Source of the DNA: Marivita sp046591575
Lineage (GTDB): Bacteria; Pseudomonadota; Alphaproteobacteria; Rhodobacterales; Rhodobacteraceae
Length of the DNA stretch: 64,000 nt
Direction: 5' to 3'
NCBI RefSeq assembly: GCF_046591575.1
Contig: NZ_JBIQWA010000005.1
Span: forward strand, 372,001 to 436,000
Of this stretch, positions 1 through 8,546 are shown one piece after another. The notes beneath the pieces were generated by a model. That model did no database searches and was not told where the DNA came from. It worked only from the letters and a program-made list of their open reading frames with translations. A program made the position numbers and the translations under genes. Every line of letters begins with the position of its first letter. The first letter of the stretch is position 1.

Positions 1-1361
1 GCGCTCGCAGCACTGCCTTTGATGAGATGCGCGATGGAACTGGCGTAAAATCGTGCCAAAACAGCTTTCTCTGGCACCACATGCACCATCTGATCCTGCT
101 GGCGCACGATGTTCCGTTCAATAAGTGTCCGCAGGCCGAAATCGAACGCGTATGTCCGATTATTGCGCGGCAAATGCACCTGCGCATCCTGCAAACCGTC
201 CAAAGCCCGGTTAAACGCCTCTGACAGAGCTGTGTGCGACATAGGCCCATTTTCGATCAACAACGACGCGACCAAAGGCACAGGAAGCACCGGAACCGCC
301 TGCGCAATCCGTTCCATAATCAGTGCCGACACCTTTTCCGGACTGTCGGTGCCGCCGGGCACTTCGCTCAACAGCAGTGGCTTGCCAAAACTGACTGCCG
401 CATAGCCAAAGCGGTGAAACCGACCTGTAAGGCGCAACCACAATTGCCGAAGGATAGCCATGAACACCACGCTGATCCGCGCGCGAAATCTGCGATTTCC
501 GGCCTCTTGCGCCTTGATCAGGATCGCGTCTTCAAGCACCCGGTCATAGTTCAATGCGATCGGCACAAACACGACATCCCTGTTCGCCGCGACTGATCCG
601 TCCAGAATATACTTGAGAATTCCCACCTTGGGTTTGGCCAATGCCCCATCAAGGCTCAATCCGCCTTCCGGGAACACCGCCTGCGTCACCCCGGCGCTGG
701 TCGATTGCTGAACATAGCGCGCCAGCACTTTGCGATACAATTGATCGCGCGATTTGCGTCGGATGAAATAGGCCCCCATAGCCCGGATCAAGCGCGACAA
801 CGGCCAAACGCGCGCCCACTCACCCACGGCATAAGACAGCGCAGACCGATCCGCCGCCAGATACGTGACCAATACGTAATCCATATTCGAACGATGGTTC
901 ATCACGAATACAACTGTCGCTTCAGGATCAAGATCCGCCAATTTCGAATCGTGATGCACCATCCTCACGCGATACAAGGACGTGCTTAAGAATTTCGCGG
1001 CCCGGATCGCAAAACCAAAATAAGCCCAGGCTGAAAAGGACGGCACGATTTCACGGGCATACCGGCGCGCACGCTCAAAGGCGACGTCCTCTCGGACACC
1101 CATGTTCTCGGCATGCTCGACAATCGCTTGTGTCACCTCCGGATCGTACACAAGCCGTTGGATCATATCCTGGCGACGCAAAAGCTTGAACGGCTGAATA
1201 GGGCGCTCCAGCCGCTGATTAAGCCGCGCCACCGCTTTCTCCATCCGGCGGCGGAAAAACCAGCGCACGGACGGGAACAGGAAATGGGACGCAAACGTCA
1301 CCGCCGCAAACAACAGGATCAGCAAAAAAGCCCAGAAAGGCAGCGTGACGTCTTGTGTCAT
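1..1361 (-). CDS. plsB: Glycerol-3-phosphate 1-O-acyltransferase (PlsB-like), C-terminus cut by window edge
   Basis: Reading the minus strand from ATG at 1361 gives an open frame of 453 codons that runs off the window start, so the C-terminus is missing. Residues 6-28 form one hydrophobic segment, after which the protein is basic. NHRSNMD (155-161) is the H-x4-D acyltransferase catalytic motif and FPEGG (230-234) is the glycerol-3-phosphate-binding block; FVPIALNYDRV follows at 265-275. These blocks define the PlsB/PlsC superfamily, and the size and block order fit the membrane PlsB type that acylates sn-glycerol-3-phosphate at position 1, the first step of phospholipid synthesis. A second acyltransferase of the PlsC type lies at 32.0-32.7 kb. 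It is divergent from ecm across a 240-bp gap. The family call is firm; substrate position is inferred from family. Confidence 0.88.
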   Translation of the reverse strand, partial: MTQDVTLPFWAFLLILLFAAVTFASHFLFPSVRWFFRRRMEKAVARLNQRLERPIQPFKLLRRQDMIQRLVYDPEVTQAIVEHAENMGVREDVAFERARRYAREIVPSFSAWAYFGFAIRAAKFLSTSLYRVRMVHHDSKLADLDPEATVVFVMNHRSNMDYVLVTYLAADRSALSYAVGEWARVWPLSRLIRAMGAYFIRRKSRDQLYRKVLARYVQQSTSAGVTQAVFPEGGLSLDGALAKPKVGILKYILDGSVAANRDVVFVPIALNYDRVLEDAILIKAQEAGNRRFRARISVVFMAILRQLWLRLTGRFHRFGYAAVSFGKPLLLSEVPGGTDSPEKVSALIMERIAQAVPVLPVPLVASLLIENGPMSHTALSEAFNRALDGLQDAQVHLPRNNRTYAFDFGLRTLIERNIVRQQDQMVHVVPEKAVLARFYASSIAHLIKGSAAS

Positions 1362-1601
1362 GCCTGCACCGTGGCTCTGCCAGGATAAGACTGCAAGTCA
1401 CAACGCAATGAATGAAAAGGCCAGTGCTAGGCCAGGCGCAATTGGGTCTGCCCATTTGGACAATTTGCAGATAATCTTTGCTCACGCAGCATTTTCGCGT
1501 GTGCCGCAGCGCAGCGAATTGACAGCGACATAAAGTTACGCGTATCACCACTGTAACGCAATATGATTACATCGGGCTTTCACGCCTGAGACGGAGCCAA
1601 C
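1362..1601. promoter_or_regulatory. Divergent plsB/ecm intergenic region with candidate ecm promoter
   Basis: This 240-bp gap separates plsB (minus) from ecm (plus). A TTGACA at 1519-1524 is followed after 18 bp by TATCAC at 1543-1548, a reasonable sigma-70-type promoter for ecm. The candidate -10 lies inside an inverted repeat GTTAC (1535-1539) / GTAAC (1553-1557), a possible operator position. GGAG at 1593-1596 is the ecm ribosome binding site. No further gene is evident. The promoter is a by-eye match. Confidence 0.4.
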
Positions 1602-3578
1602 ATGACCGACGCACAGACCCCGACCCGTGACCGCCCTTGGCTGATCCGCACCTATGCCGGCCACTCGACCGCCAAAGCCTCGAACGCACTTTACAGGGGC
1701 AATCTGGCGAAGGGTCAGACGGGCCTGTCCGTGGCCTTCGATCTGCCGACCCAAACCGGTTACGACAGCGACCATGTGCTTGCGCGCGGTGAAGTGGGCA
1801 AGGTTGGCGTGCCCATCTCTCATCTTGGCGATATGCGCACCTTGTTCGATCAGATCCCGCTGGAACAGATGAACACGTCGATGACGATCAACGCGACCGC
1901 GCCGTGGCTCTTGTCGCTTTACGTCGCCGTTGCCGAGGAACAGGGTGCAGATGTGTCCAAGCTGCAAGGCACGGTGCAAAACGATCTGATCAAGGAATAC
2001 CTGTCGCGCGGCACGTATATCTGCCCACCGAAACCATCGCTCAAGATGATCGGGGATGTGGCAGAATATTGCTATACCCACATTCCGAAATGGAACCCGA
2101 TGAACGTCTGTTCCTATCATTTGCAAGAAGCAGGCGCGACGCCGGAACAGGAATTGTCCTTCGCGTTAGCCACCGCGATTGCGGTTCTCGACGAGCTGAA
2201 ACCCCGCGTCCCGGCCGAGGACTTTCCTGCGCTGTGCGGTCGGATCAGTTTTTTCGTCAACGCGGGCATCCGATTTATCACCGAAATGTGCAAGATGCGC
2301 GCCTTTGTGGACCTGTGGGATGAAATCCTTGAAACGCGCTATGGTGTTGAAAATCCAAAATACCGCCGTTTCCGCTATGGCGTTCAGGTCAACTCCCTCG
2401 GCCTGACCGAGCAACAGCCGGAAAACAACGTCTACCGGATCCTGATTGAAATGCTGGCGGTGACCCTGTCAAAGAACGCCCGTGCCCGTGCGGTGCAATT
2501 GCCCGCCTGGAACGAAGCTCTTGGCCTGCCCCGCCCTTGGGATCAGCAATGGTCTATGCGGATGCAGCAAATTCTGGCCTACGAAACCGACTTGCTGGAA
2601 TATGAAGATCTGTTTGACGGCAATCCCGCCGTCGACGCCAAGGTCGAAGCCCTCAAAGACGGCGCGCGCGCCGAACTTGCCAATCTTGCATCAATGGGCG
2701 GTGCCATTGGATCGATAGACTACATGAAAGGCCGACTGGTCGATTCCAATGCAGATCGGCTGAACCGCATCGAACGCAATGAAACTATTGTTGTGGGCGT
2801 CAATAAATGGATCGACGGGGAACCCAGCCCGCTGCAAACCGAAGATGGCGGGATCATGGTGGTCGACCCGGCGGTCGAACAGGAACAGATTGATCGTCTG
2901 AACGCCTGGCGCACCGACCGCGACAGCGATGCGGTGCAAAACGCACTGGCTGACCTGCGCTCGGCTGCCAAGGAAGGTAAAAACGTGATGCCCGCCTCAA
3001 TCGCCTGTGCCAAAGCCGGTGTTACCACTGGTGAATGGGCCGGCGAAATGCGCGCGGTCTATGGCGAATACCGCGGCCCAACCGGGGTCTCCAAATCAAT
3101 CTCCAACAAAACCGAGGGGCTTGACCACATCCGCGATGCTGTCGATGCGGTGAGTGATAAGCTCGGCCGGAGATTGAAGTTTCTCGTCGGAAAACCCGGG
3201 CTCGATGGACATTCAAACGGGGCTGAACAAATCGCCTTCCGCGCCCGGGATTGCGGCATGGAGATCGACTACGAAGGTATTCGCCTGACACCAGATCAGA
3301 TCGTCAGCGCCGCACAGGATAACGAAGTTCATGTCGTTGGTCTTTCGATTTTGTCGGGCAGCCATATCCCGCTTGTCGAAGACATGATGGTTAAAATGCG
3401 CGATGCGGGCCTTGGTCATATCCCCGTCATCGTGGGTGGCATTATCCCTGACGACGACGCCGACCGCCTGCGCGCCATGGGCGTCGCCAAGGTTTACACA
3501 CCAAAGGATTTTGAATTGAACGCGATCATGATGGATATCGTGGTTCTGGTAGATCCGAAAGCGGTTGCGGCAGAGTAA
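1602..3578 (+). CDS. ecm: Ethylmalonyl-CoA mutase, coenzyme B12-dependent
   Basis: The 658-residue protein has the acyl-CoA mutase architecture: an N-terminal (beta/alpha)8 substrate domain opening near residue 20 with RTYAGHSTAKASNALYR and GLSVAFDLPTQTGYDSD, and a C-terminal cobalamin-binding domain with the DxHxxG motif as DGHSNG (535-540), followed by GLSILSGSH and VGGIIP. Its close resemblance to the MeaA/Ecm group, rather than methylmalonyl-CoA mutase, makes it the enzyme turning (2R)-ethylmalonyl-CoA into (2S)-methylsuccinyl-CoA in the ethylmalonyl-CoA pathway of acetate assimilation. The ATG follows GGAG (1593-1596) by 5 nt. It stands alone, with a strong terminator just after it; two more pathway genes lie at 12.4-15.1 kb. 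Distinction from methylmalonyl-CoA mutase is by sequence recognition. Confidence 0.93.
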   Translation: MTDAQTPTRDRPWLIRTYAGHSTAKASNALYRGNLAKGQTGLSVAFDLPTQTGYDSDHVLARGEVGKVGVPISHLGDMRTLFDQIPLEQMNTSMTINATAPWLLSLYVAVAEEQGADVSKLQGTVQNDLIKEYLSRGTYICPPKPSLKMIGDVAEYCYTHIPKWNPMNVCSYHLQEAGATPEQELSFALATAIAVLDELKPRVPAEDFPALCGRISFFVNAGIRFITEMCKMRAFVDLWDEILETRYGVENPKYRRFRYGVQVNSLGLTEQQPENNVYRILIEMLAVTLSKNARARAVQLPAWNEALGLPRPWDQQWSMRMQQILAYETDLLEYEDLFDGNPAVDAKVEALKDGARAELANLASMGGAIGSIDYMKGRLVDSNADRLNRIERNETIVVGVNKWIDGEPSPLQTEDGGIMVVDPAVEQEQIDRLNAWRTDRDSDAVQNALADLRSAAKEGKNVMPASIACAKAGVTTGEWAGEMRAVYGEYRGPTGVSKSISNKTEGLDHIRDAVDAVSDKLGRRLKFLVGKPGLDGHSNGAEQIAFRARDCGMEIDYEGIRLTPDQIVSAAQDNEVHVVGLSILSGSHIPLVEDMMVKMRDAGLGHIPVIVGGIIPDDDADRLRAMGVAKVYTPKDFELNAIMMDIVVLVDPKAVAAE

Positions 3579-3581
3579 AAG

Positions 3582-3630
3582 TTGACGCATCGTCAATGTG
3601 CCCGGTATCTACTCCGGGCCCATTTTTCTT
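3582..3630 (+). terminator. ecm terminator, preceded by a second short hairpin
   Basis: A 6-bp perfect stem GCCCGG (3600-3605) / CCGGGC (3614-3619) with an 8-nt loop is followed by CCATTTTTCTT, a typical intrinsic terminator. Just upstream, TTGACG (3582-3587) / CGTCAA (3591-3596) forms another small hairpin directly after the ecm stop codon. Confidence 0.8.
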
Positions 3631-3642
3631 AAGAGGCCTTTG

Positions 3643-4122
3643 ATGCGTAGAATTATTATCACTTGTGTTTGTGCCACATTTCCTTTCGCCGCCGTCGCGG
3701 AAAGCCAATTGGATCGTTTGGAAAATATTTCCGAACAAATGAATGCCGCCATGTTCGAAGCCATGGTCCGCATGGCCGAAAAAGAGGGCGCAAACCCTGC
3801 CCCCTTGCGCGCGGCGATCCCCGACGGCGCATGGGACGACAGCTTTCGCAAAGCCGGGGCGTGCTTGCTTGATAAATACAACGCTGCGGCAGGCAAAGAC
3901 GAGATCAACAAAATGCTTGATGCCATGGATGCTGCGATACCACAGATGGCAGATATGGATCTCGACTCGTCTGGCGACGAATTTGATTTTCTTCCGGACG
4001 GCATGACAGATGACTTGGCAATCCAGATCAATTCGGAATGTGGGCTTACCCAACTTTCCCTTGACCGGATGGAAGCGTCCGGGTTTACGGCGGCTCTCAT
4101 GCAGTCAATGGCGGGAAATTGA
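3643..4122 (+). CDS. Secreted protein of unknown function
   Basis: The 159-residue product starts MRRIIITCVCATFPFAAVAES, a typical signal peptide with a predicted cleavage after AVA near residue 18. The mature part is acidic and helical-looking, with only two cysteines (in AGACLLDKY and NSECGLTQL) that could form a disulfide. I chose ATG 3643 because AAGAGG at 3631-3636 is a well-spaced ribosome binding site and because the longer frame from 3598 would place the ecm terminator inside the gene. No family was recognised. It is probably monocistronic in the periplasm. Confidence 0.7.
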   Translation: MRRIIITCVCATFPFAAVAESQLDRLENISEQMNAAMFEAMVRMAEKEGANPAPLRAAIPDGAWDDSFRKAGACLLDKYNAAAGKDEINKMLDAMDAAIPQMADMDLDSSGDEFDFLPDGMTDDLAIQINSECGLTQLSLDRMEASGFTAALMQSMAGN

Positions 4123-4215
4123 CGCCAAGCCGCGTCATAATTTGACAGCCAATCACACAATGGACAACCGCAAATTGCGGGTTTACGCTCATAAATTGCA
4201 TTTTTGAGACGCGAA

Positions 4216-4243
4216 TTGACTTTTAAGTGCAGTCAGATATTTC
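4216..4243 (+). promoter_or_regulatory. Candidate promoter for the H-NS-like gene and deoD
   Basis: TTGACT (4216-4221) and TATTTC (4238-4243) are separated by 16 bp, about 35 bp upstream of the H-NS-like start codon. A by-eye sigma-70-type match in an A/T-rich leader; no operator was recognised. Confidence 0.35.
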
Positions 4244-4278
4244 CCGGAAAAATAAAATGAATAAACTGGAGATATCCA

Positions 4279-4593
4279 ATGGGTGTAGACGTCAATCAGA
4301 TGTCGAAAGATGAGCTGAAACAGCTTATCAAGGATGCGGAAAAAGCACTGAAATCGCTTGAAAGCCGTCGTTTAGCCGAAGCAAAGAAGGCGGCAGAATC
4401 CGCTGCCAAGGAATACGGGTTCTCTCTGGATGAGCTGATGGATGGCTCTGCCAAGAAAAAAGGCACCAAAGGCCCGGCGAAATACGCCAACCCGGCGGAT
4501 AAAAGCCAGACCTGGACAGGCAAAGGTCGCAAGCCCAATTGGGTCAATGAGGCTCTGGCGGCTGGCAAATCCCTGGACGATCTGAAGATTTGA
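4279..4593 (+). CDS. H-NS-family nucleoid/DNA-binding protein (HvrA-like)
   Basis: This is a 104-residue basic protein. Residues 5-48 are a charged, heptad-like helix (KDELKQLIKDAEKALKS) expected to dimerise. The C-terminal part holds KYANPADKSQTWTGKGRKP followed by W, the signature of the H-NS C-terminal DNA-binding domain, in which the GRKP loop enters the minor groove of A/T-rich DNA. HvrA/Spb proteins of Rhodobacter are the closest group known to me, where they tune photosynthesis or nitrogen genes; here the target is unknown. GGAG (4268-4271) precedes ATG 4279. The stop codon is one base before the deoD start, so the two genes are co-translated, which is an odd pairing. Confidence 0.87.
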   Translation: MGVDVNQMSKDELKQLIKDAEKALKSLESRRLAEAKKAAESAAKEYGFSLDELMDGSAKKKGTKGPAKYANPADKSQTWTGKGRKPNWVNEALAAGKSLDDLKI

Positions 4594-4594
4594 A

Positions 4595-5299
4595 ATGACG
4601 ATCCATATCGGAGCTCTGCCTGGCGACATCGCTGAAACCGTTCTGCTGCCCGGTGATCCCTATCGGGCAAAATGGGCCGCAGAGACATTTCTGGAAGACG
4701 CCAAATTGGTCAACGATGTCCGTGGTATGCTGGGTTATACTGGCATGTGGAATGGTCACTATGTGACGATCCAAGGCTCTGGTATGGGCATGCCATCTTT
4801 ATCTATCTATGCAAATGAACTGATCCGCGATTATGGTGCGAAAACCCTGATCCGGATCGGCTCTTGCGGTGGCATGCAGCCGCAGGTTGCTGTTCGTGAT
4901 ATCGTAATCGCAATGACGGCAAGCACGATATCGACACCATCGCGCGGAATCTTCAAAGAACTCAACTTTGCGCCCTGTGCGGATTATGCTCTTTTGCGGG
5001 CAGCCGTTGATGCCGCTCAGGCAAAAGGTGTGACAACGCATGTCGGCGGCATCTATTCATCCGACGTTTTTTACGACGAACGTCCGGAACTGAACGAACA
5101 AATGACCCGCCACGGCATTCTTGGTGTCGAAATGGAAGCCGCCGAACTTTACAATCTGGCAGCGCGCCATTCGGTGCGTGCCCTGGCGGTGCTTACCGTG
5201 TCAGACCATCTGCAAACCGGCGAAGCCTTGCCAGCCGAAGATCGCGAACGCAGCTTTGGCGATATGGTCGATGTCGCGCTGACGGCTGCGTTCAAATAA
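4595..5299 (+). CDS. deoD: Purine-nucleoside phosphorylase, DeoD type
   Basis: The 234-residue protein has the length and blocks of the hexameric DeoD family: N-terminal HIGALPGDIAETVLLPGDP with the phosphate-binding loop, RIGSCGGMQ in the middle, VEMEAAELY for nucleoside recognition, and VSDH with Asp204 and Arg217 at the catalytic positions known from the E. coli enzyme. It splits purine (deoxy)nucleosides with phosphate into base and (deoxy)ribose-1-phosphate in the cytoplasm. The start lies one base after the H-NS-like stop, so it is probably transcribed from the promoter near 4216. No other deo gene is adjacent. Confidence 0.93.
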   Translation: MTIHIGALPGDIAETVLLPGDPYRAKWAAETFLEDAKLVNDVRGMLGYTGMWNGHYVTIQGSGMGMPSLSIYANELIRDYGAKTLIRIGSCGGMQPQVAVRDIVIAMTASTISTPSRGIFKELNFAPCADYALLRAAVDAAQAKGVTTHVGGIYSSDVFYDERPELNEQMTRHGILGVEMEAAELYNLAARHSVRALAVLTVSDHLQTGEALPAEDRERSFGDMVDVALTAAFK

Positions 5300-5352
5300 A
5301 CGCCCAATTCTGACCCATATTCCTGCCGCATTTTCCCGACACATCTGGCGGC

Positions 5353-5985
5353 ATGTACAGCTATATCCTTGGCCTCTACGTCCTTGTGACGTCCCGCGTC
5401 CCGCTTCCGGTCAACACGATGTTGTTTGGTGTTGCGACTCTTGCCGCCTACACATTGCTCGCGCCCCACGCATCTGCGTTTGAAGAGGTCGGCCTGATCC
5501 TGCCCGTACTATGTGCGGTTTTTGGCTATGTCATCGTCGTTGGATTGAACATTCCGATGACTGCAGAGCGCTTTGAGAGGGAAAACGGCCGGGTTATCGG
5601 ACCAAGGGCTTTTGCTGCACCCTTTGTTCTTTGTTCGGTTGCTGTGTTCGCACCTTCTTTGGAATGGGCACAGCATGCAATCAGTTTACTTTTGGGCGCA
5701 ACCGCATTGGGCTTTACAATCCTCACACTTGCCGGTTCTGCCAAATCAACGACAAACGCTTTCGGGAACGCATGGGTCGAGGCCAAGCGTAACGCCGCGA
5801 ATTGGCACATTGCCAGACTGACAGCTCTTATTTTGGGAAACGAGCTGGCAGCCAGCAGCGGTTCACCGACAAATTGGGTGATTGCCATGTGCCTTGGGCC
5901 GATTGTCCTGCACTATTTGATGTACTGGACCATTATCATCACCCATCCCTATGAAAGCCTGAACGGCAGAGATATGGGTGAATAA
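5353..5985 (+). CDS. Multi-pass membrane protein, function unknown
   Basis: The 210-residue product has about five or six hydrophobic segments, for example near 1-16, 22-38, 47-68, 89-104, 110-127 and 176-198, joined by short charged loops such as MTAERFERENGR. No catalytic motif or named family was recognised. It starts 54 bp after deoD on the same strand with no obvious terminator between, so it may be read through from deoD. The gene ends 3 bp from the convergent DUF1989 gene. The ribosome binding site is weak, so the start is moderately certain. Confidence 0.6.
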   Translation: MYSYILGLYVLVTSRVPLPVNTMLFGVATLAAYTLLAPHASAFEEVGLILPVLCAVFGYVIVVGLNIPMTAERFERENGRVIGPRAFAAPFVLCSVAVFAPSLEWAQHAISLLLGATALGFTILTLAGSAKSTTNAFGNAWVEAKRNAANWHIARLTALILGNELAASSGSPTNWVIAMCLGPIVLHYLMYWTIIITHPYESLNGRDMGE

Positions 5986-5987
5986 AG

Positions 5988-6830
5988 CTACCGACCGTGG
6001 CTTCGATCATACGCATTCAAAGCAGGCGCGCTCCAGCCCTCCAAGGCTGATTTTGGCGGGATCAAAACGTCGACGCGAAGCGGATGACAGGTGGCAACAT
6101 CACTTGAATGCTGGGCTGAACAATCACCGCCGGGACAGGCGGACAACGCCCCCAACAAGTCGATTTCCGCGAAAAAGGTCAGGAAATCTCCGGGTCGCAC
6201 AGGGCTTGCCTTCATAAAGTACTGCCCGGTATCCCGCGTGAACCCGGTACACATAAAAACATTCAGAACGTCGTGAACATTGCTTTCGGCCTCGTTCAGC
6301 GAAAGCCCGGTTGCATCCGCGAGGGCGCGAGTCAGATTTGAATGACAACAATGATGGTACTGCGATCCGGCAAGCAGGTTTCCCGTATAGGGATCACATC
6401 GTGTCCCAATCACATCATGCACCGCGCCCCCAAACGGATCGATCCCGTACCAGGACAGGCTGTCTTCAACAATGGTCGCCATCGGGCGTAAATTAGGAAA
6501 GGTCGACCACAACCGATCCCCGCGTGTCACATGTGTGCCATGCAAAGCGCGTGTCTTGCCAGAGTAGAACCGTTCGGACAGATCATTCGCATGCCACAGG
6601 TTCAAATCCCCAACTTGCGGTCCTTCTACACTTGTTATTCGAAAAAAGCTGCCTGCAGGTACCTGAAACGTGCAGGCATCCCGAGGTGCAGCATACACGG
6701 TCTCAATAGGTTTCGATCGCGCAAGAGCCTGCTGATAAAGCCCGAGATCAGGTTTCGGCAAGGTGTCATTCGGATAGCAAATCACAGGTGCAACAGCGCG
6801 ACGCGCATCCGCATCAGATGGAACGGTCAT
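5988..6830 (-). CDS. DUF1989 / urea-carboxylase-associated family protein
   Basis: The 280-residue protein matches the DUF1989 group: FQVPAGSFFRITSVEGPQVGDLNLW, then TRALHGTHVTRGDRLWS, a Cys/His cluster around YHHCCHSNLTRAL and NVHDVLNVFMCTG, and SPVRPGDFLTFFAEIDLL. Family members often sit beside urea carboxylase/allophanate hydrolase genes and have a metal-binding Cys/His pattern, but no enzyme reaction is settled from sequence. Here it is the last gene of a minus-strand run behind sdhB, a ZIP transporter and a 63-residue protein, 10 bp after the latter, so it may be transcribed from the sdh promoter. The family call is good; the function is open. Confidence 0.8.
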   Translation of the reverse strand: MTVPSDADARRAVAPVICYPNDTLPKPDLGLYQQALARSKPIETVYAAPRDACTFQVPAGSFFRITSVEGPQVGDLNLWHANDLSERFYSGKTRALHGTHVTRGDRLWSTFPNLRPMATIVEDSLSWYGIDPFGGAVHDVIGTRCDPYTGNLLAGSQYHHCCHSNLTRALADATGLSLNEAESNVHDVLNVFMCTGFTRDTGQYFMKASPVRPGDFLTFFAEIDLLGALSACPGGDCSAQHSSDVATCHPLRVDVLIPPKSALEGWSAPALNAYDRSHGR

Positions 6831-6840
6831 CAGAAAAGTC

Positions 6841-7032
6841 TCATTTCGAAGGACGGTTCAAACATATCAAAGGCGCTTCTTTGGATTGCGTTTCTGCACC
6901 ACAATACGCGCACCGCCATTCCTCAGGCGCAACCCGCCGCCACCGGCAATTGCGCGTCAGCGTTGTGTGCGTTCGTTTCCACCAAAGATAGCCAAGGACT
7001 GCCAACAAGAGAAGGATAAGAAAAATCGGCAT
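6841..7032 (-). CDS. Small membrane protein with a Cys-x2-Cys motif
   Basis: The 63-residue protein has one N-terminal transmembrane helix (PIFLILLLLAVLGYLWW, residues 2-18), a basic stretch, then CRWRRVAPEEWRCAYCGAET with three cysteines, of which CAYC could be half of a metal-binding or redox site. A fourth cysteine lies near the C-terminus (PLICLN). This looks like a degenerate zinc-ribbon fragment. It lies 6 bp after the ZIP transporter and 10 bp before the DUF1989 gene, so it is very probably a real member of this operon. Role unknown; a zinc-related job is only suggested by its neighbour. Confidence 0.62.
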   Translation of the reverse strand: MPIFLILLLLAVLGYLWWKRTHTTLTRNCRWRRVAPEEWRCAYCGAETQSKEAPLICLNRPSK

Positions 7033-7038
7033 ATTGAT

Positions 7039-7755
7039 TTACATAGAGGCCAGATGACCAGCCAACCCCAGTAAGAAACCAGCCACCGCGCCCAGTGGTG
7101 GACCCCAGCGGTGTTCAAGCGGCACATGTGGTGCGACATCTTCGAAAATCAGATACAGGATACCACCTGCGGAAAAGAGCATAATCGTGCCAAGAATTGC
7201 AGGCGCATTGGTCAGCACAAACAATCCAATCAGCGCAGCAAGCGGACCGACAAGGACCACAGCCATAAACACCCAGATCAATCCGGGCCGGTTGTGATCC
7301 TGGGTCATTTCACGCCATGCGTTGAATCCTTCAGGCAGGTTCTGCAAAGCGATCAGTCCCGCCAAAAGCACTGCTATCTCGGTTTGGCCACTTAACATCG
7401 CACCCAACGCCATCGCTTCGGGCACGTAATCCAGCATCATCGCCATAAATTGCGCAAACCGACCTGTGCCACTGGAAAGCGTGTAATCCAGAAACCCAAA
7501 CACAACGCCCCCCGCTGCAAACGCAAGGATTGCGGGAACGGCCTGCACGCGTGCAATGCCTTCGGGAACAAGAACCAGCGCAATCGCCGAGAAAAGCGCA
7601 CCTCCGCCGAATGCCATGACAGAATGACGAAACTCATCCTGCATCCAACCGGGCATCAGCACATCGAAACGCGCGAGGAACGCCCCAAGCGGGATGGTGA
7701 TACCGGCAAGTGTCGGTAATATCAGCGCCTGTAGAACCGCGTGATCCACGGCCAA
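7039..7755 (-). CDS. ZIP-family divalent metal transporter
   Basis: The 238-residue protein has about eight hydrophobic helices and the two signature ZIP helices: DYVPEAMALGAML, with the metal-site Pro-Glu, and LQNLPEGFNAWREM. ZIP proteins move zinc, iron or manganese into the cytoplasm. The start codon appears to be TTG at 7755, separated from the sdhB stop by one base; a GTG two codons later is an alternative. It is therefore translationally linked to sdhB. Family confident, metal specificity not readable from sequence. Confidence 0.85.
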   Translation of the reverse strand: MAVDHAVLQALILPTLAGITIPLGAFLARFDVLMPGWMQDEFRHSVMAFGGGALFSAIALVLVPEGIARVQAVPAILAFAAGGVVFGFLDYTLSSGTGRFAQFMAMMLDYVPEAMALGAMLSGQTEIAVLLAGLIALQNLPEGFNAWREMTQDHNRPGLIWVFMAVVLVGPLAALIGLFVLTNAPAILGTIMLFSAGGILYLIFEDVAPHVPLEHRWGPPLGAVAGFLLGLAGHLASM

Positions 7756-7756
7756 A

Positions 7757-8536
7757 TCACACGTGCCGTTCGACCATCATCTTTTTGATTTCCGCGATTG
7801 CCTTTGCCGGGTTCAACCCTTTCGGACAGGTTTTGGTGCAATTCATGATCGTATGACAACGGTAAAGCTTGAAGGGGTCTTCCAATTCGTCCAACCGCTC
7901 TCCGGTGGCCTCATCTCGGCTGTCGATGATCCAGCGATACGCGTGCAACAACGCGGCTGGCCCAAGGTAGCGATCGCCATTCCACCAATAAGACGGACAC
8001 GCCGTAGAACAAGAAGCGCACATCACGCATTCATAAAGGCCATCCAGCTTTTTACGGTCCTCGATGGACTGCTTCCACTCTTTGGCCGGGCGGTTCGTCT
8101 TGGTCTCAAGCCACGGCATGATCGATGCGTGCTGCGCATAGAAATGCGTCAGATCGGGGATCAGATCCCGCACCACTGGCATATGCGGCAGCGGATAGAT
8201 TTTTACATCACCCTTGATCTCGTCCAACCCATAAATACAGGCGAGCGTATTGATCCCGTCGATATTCATCGCACAAGACCCGCAAATACCTTCGCGGCAA
8301 GACCGGCGGAATGTCAGCGTCGGGTCGATCTCGTTCTTGATCTTGATCAGCGCGTCCAGAACCATCGGCCCGCATTTGTCCATATCGACAAAATAGGTAT
8401 CCACCCGCGGGTTTTCTCCATCATCGGGAGACCAGCGATAAATGCTGAACTTCCGCACATTGGTGGCACCTTCGGGCTTGGGCCATGTTTTGCCCGTCCG
8501 GATCGTCGAATTCTTAGGGAGCGTCAGTTGTACCAT
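7757..8536 (-). CDS. sdhB: Succinate dehydrogenase iron-sulfur subunit
   Basis: The 259-residue subunit has the complete cluster ligand set: C80, C85, C88 and C100 (CREGICGSC...C) for the [2Fe-2S] centre, then C170, C173, C176, C180 and C227, C233, C237 (CVMCASCSTAC; CHTIMNCTKTC) shared by the [4Fe-4S] and [3Fe-4S] centres. It carries electrons from the flavin of SdhA to quinone at SdhC/SdhD on the inner membrane. ATG at 8536 lies 10 bp after a lipoprotein gene that separates it from sdhA. Length and motifs are normal. Confidence 0.97.
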   Translation of the reverse strand: MVQLTLPKNSTIRTGKTWPKPEGATNVRKFSIYRWSPDDGENPRVDTYFVDMDKCGPMVLDALIKIKNEIDPTLTFRRSCREGICGSCAMNIDGINTLACIYGLDEIKGDVKIYPLPHMPVVRDLIPDLTHFYAQHASIMPWLETKTNRPAKEWKQSIEDRKKLDGLYECVMCASCSTACPSYWWNGDRYLGPAALLHAYRWIIDSRDEATGERLDELEDPFKLYRCHTIMNCTKTCPKGLNPAKAIAEIKKMMVERHV

Positions 8537-8546
8537 GTCTCTCTCC

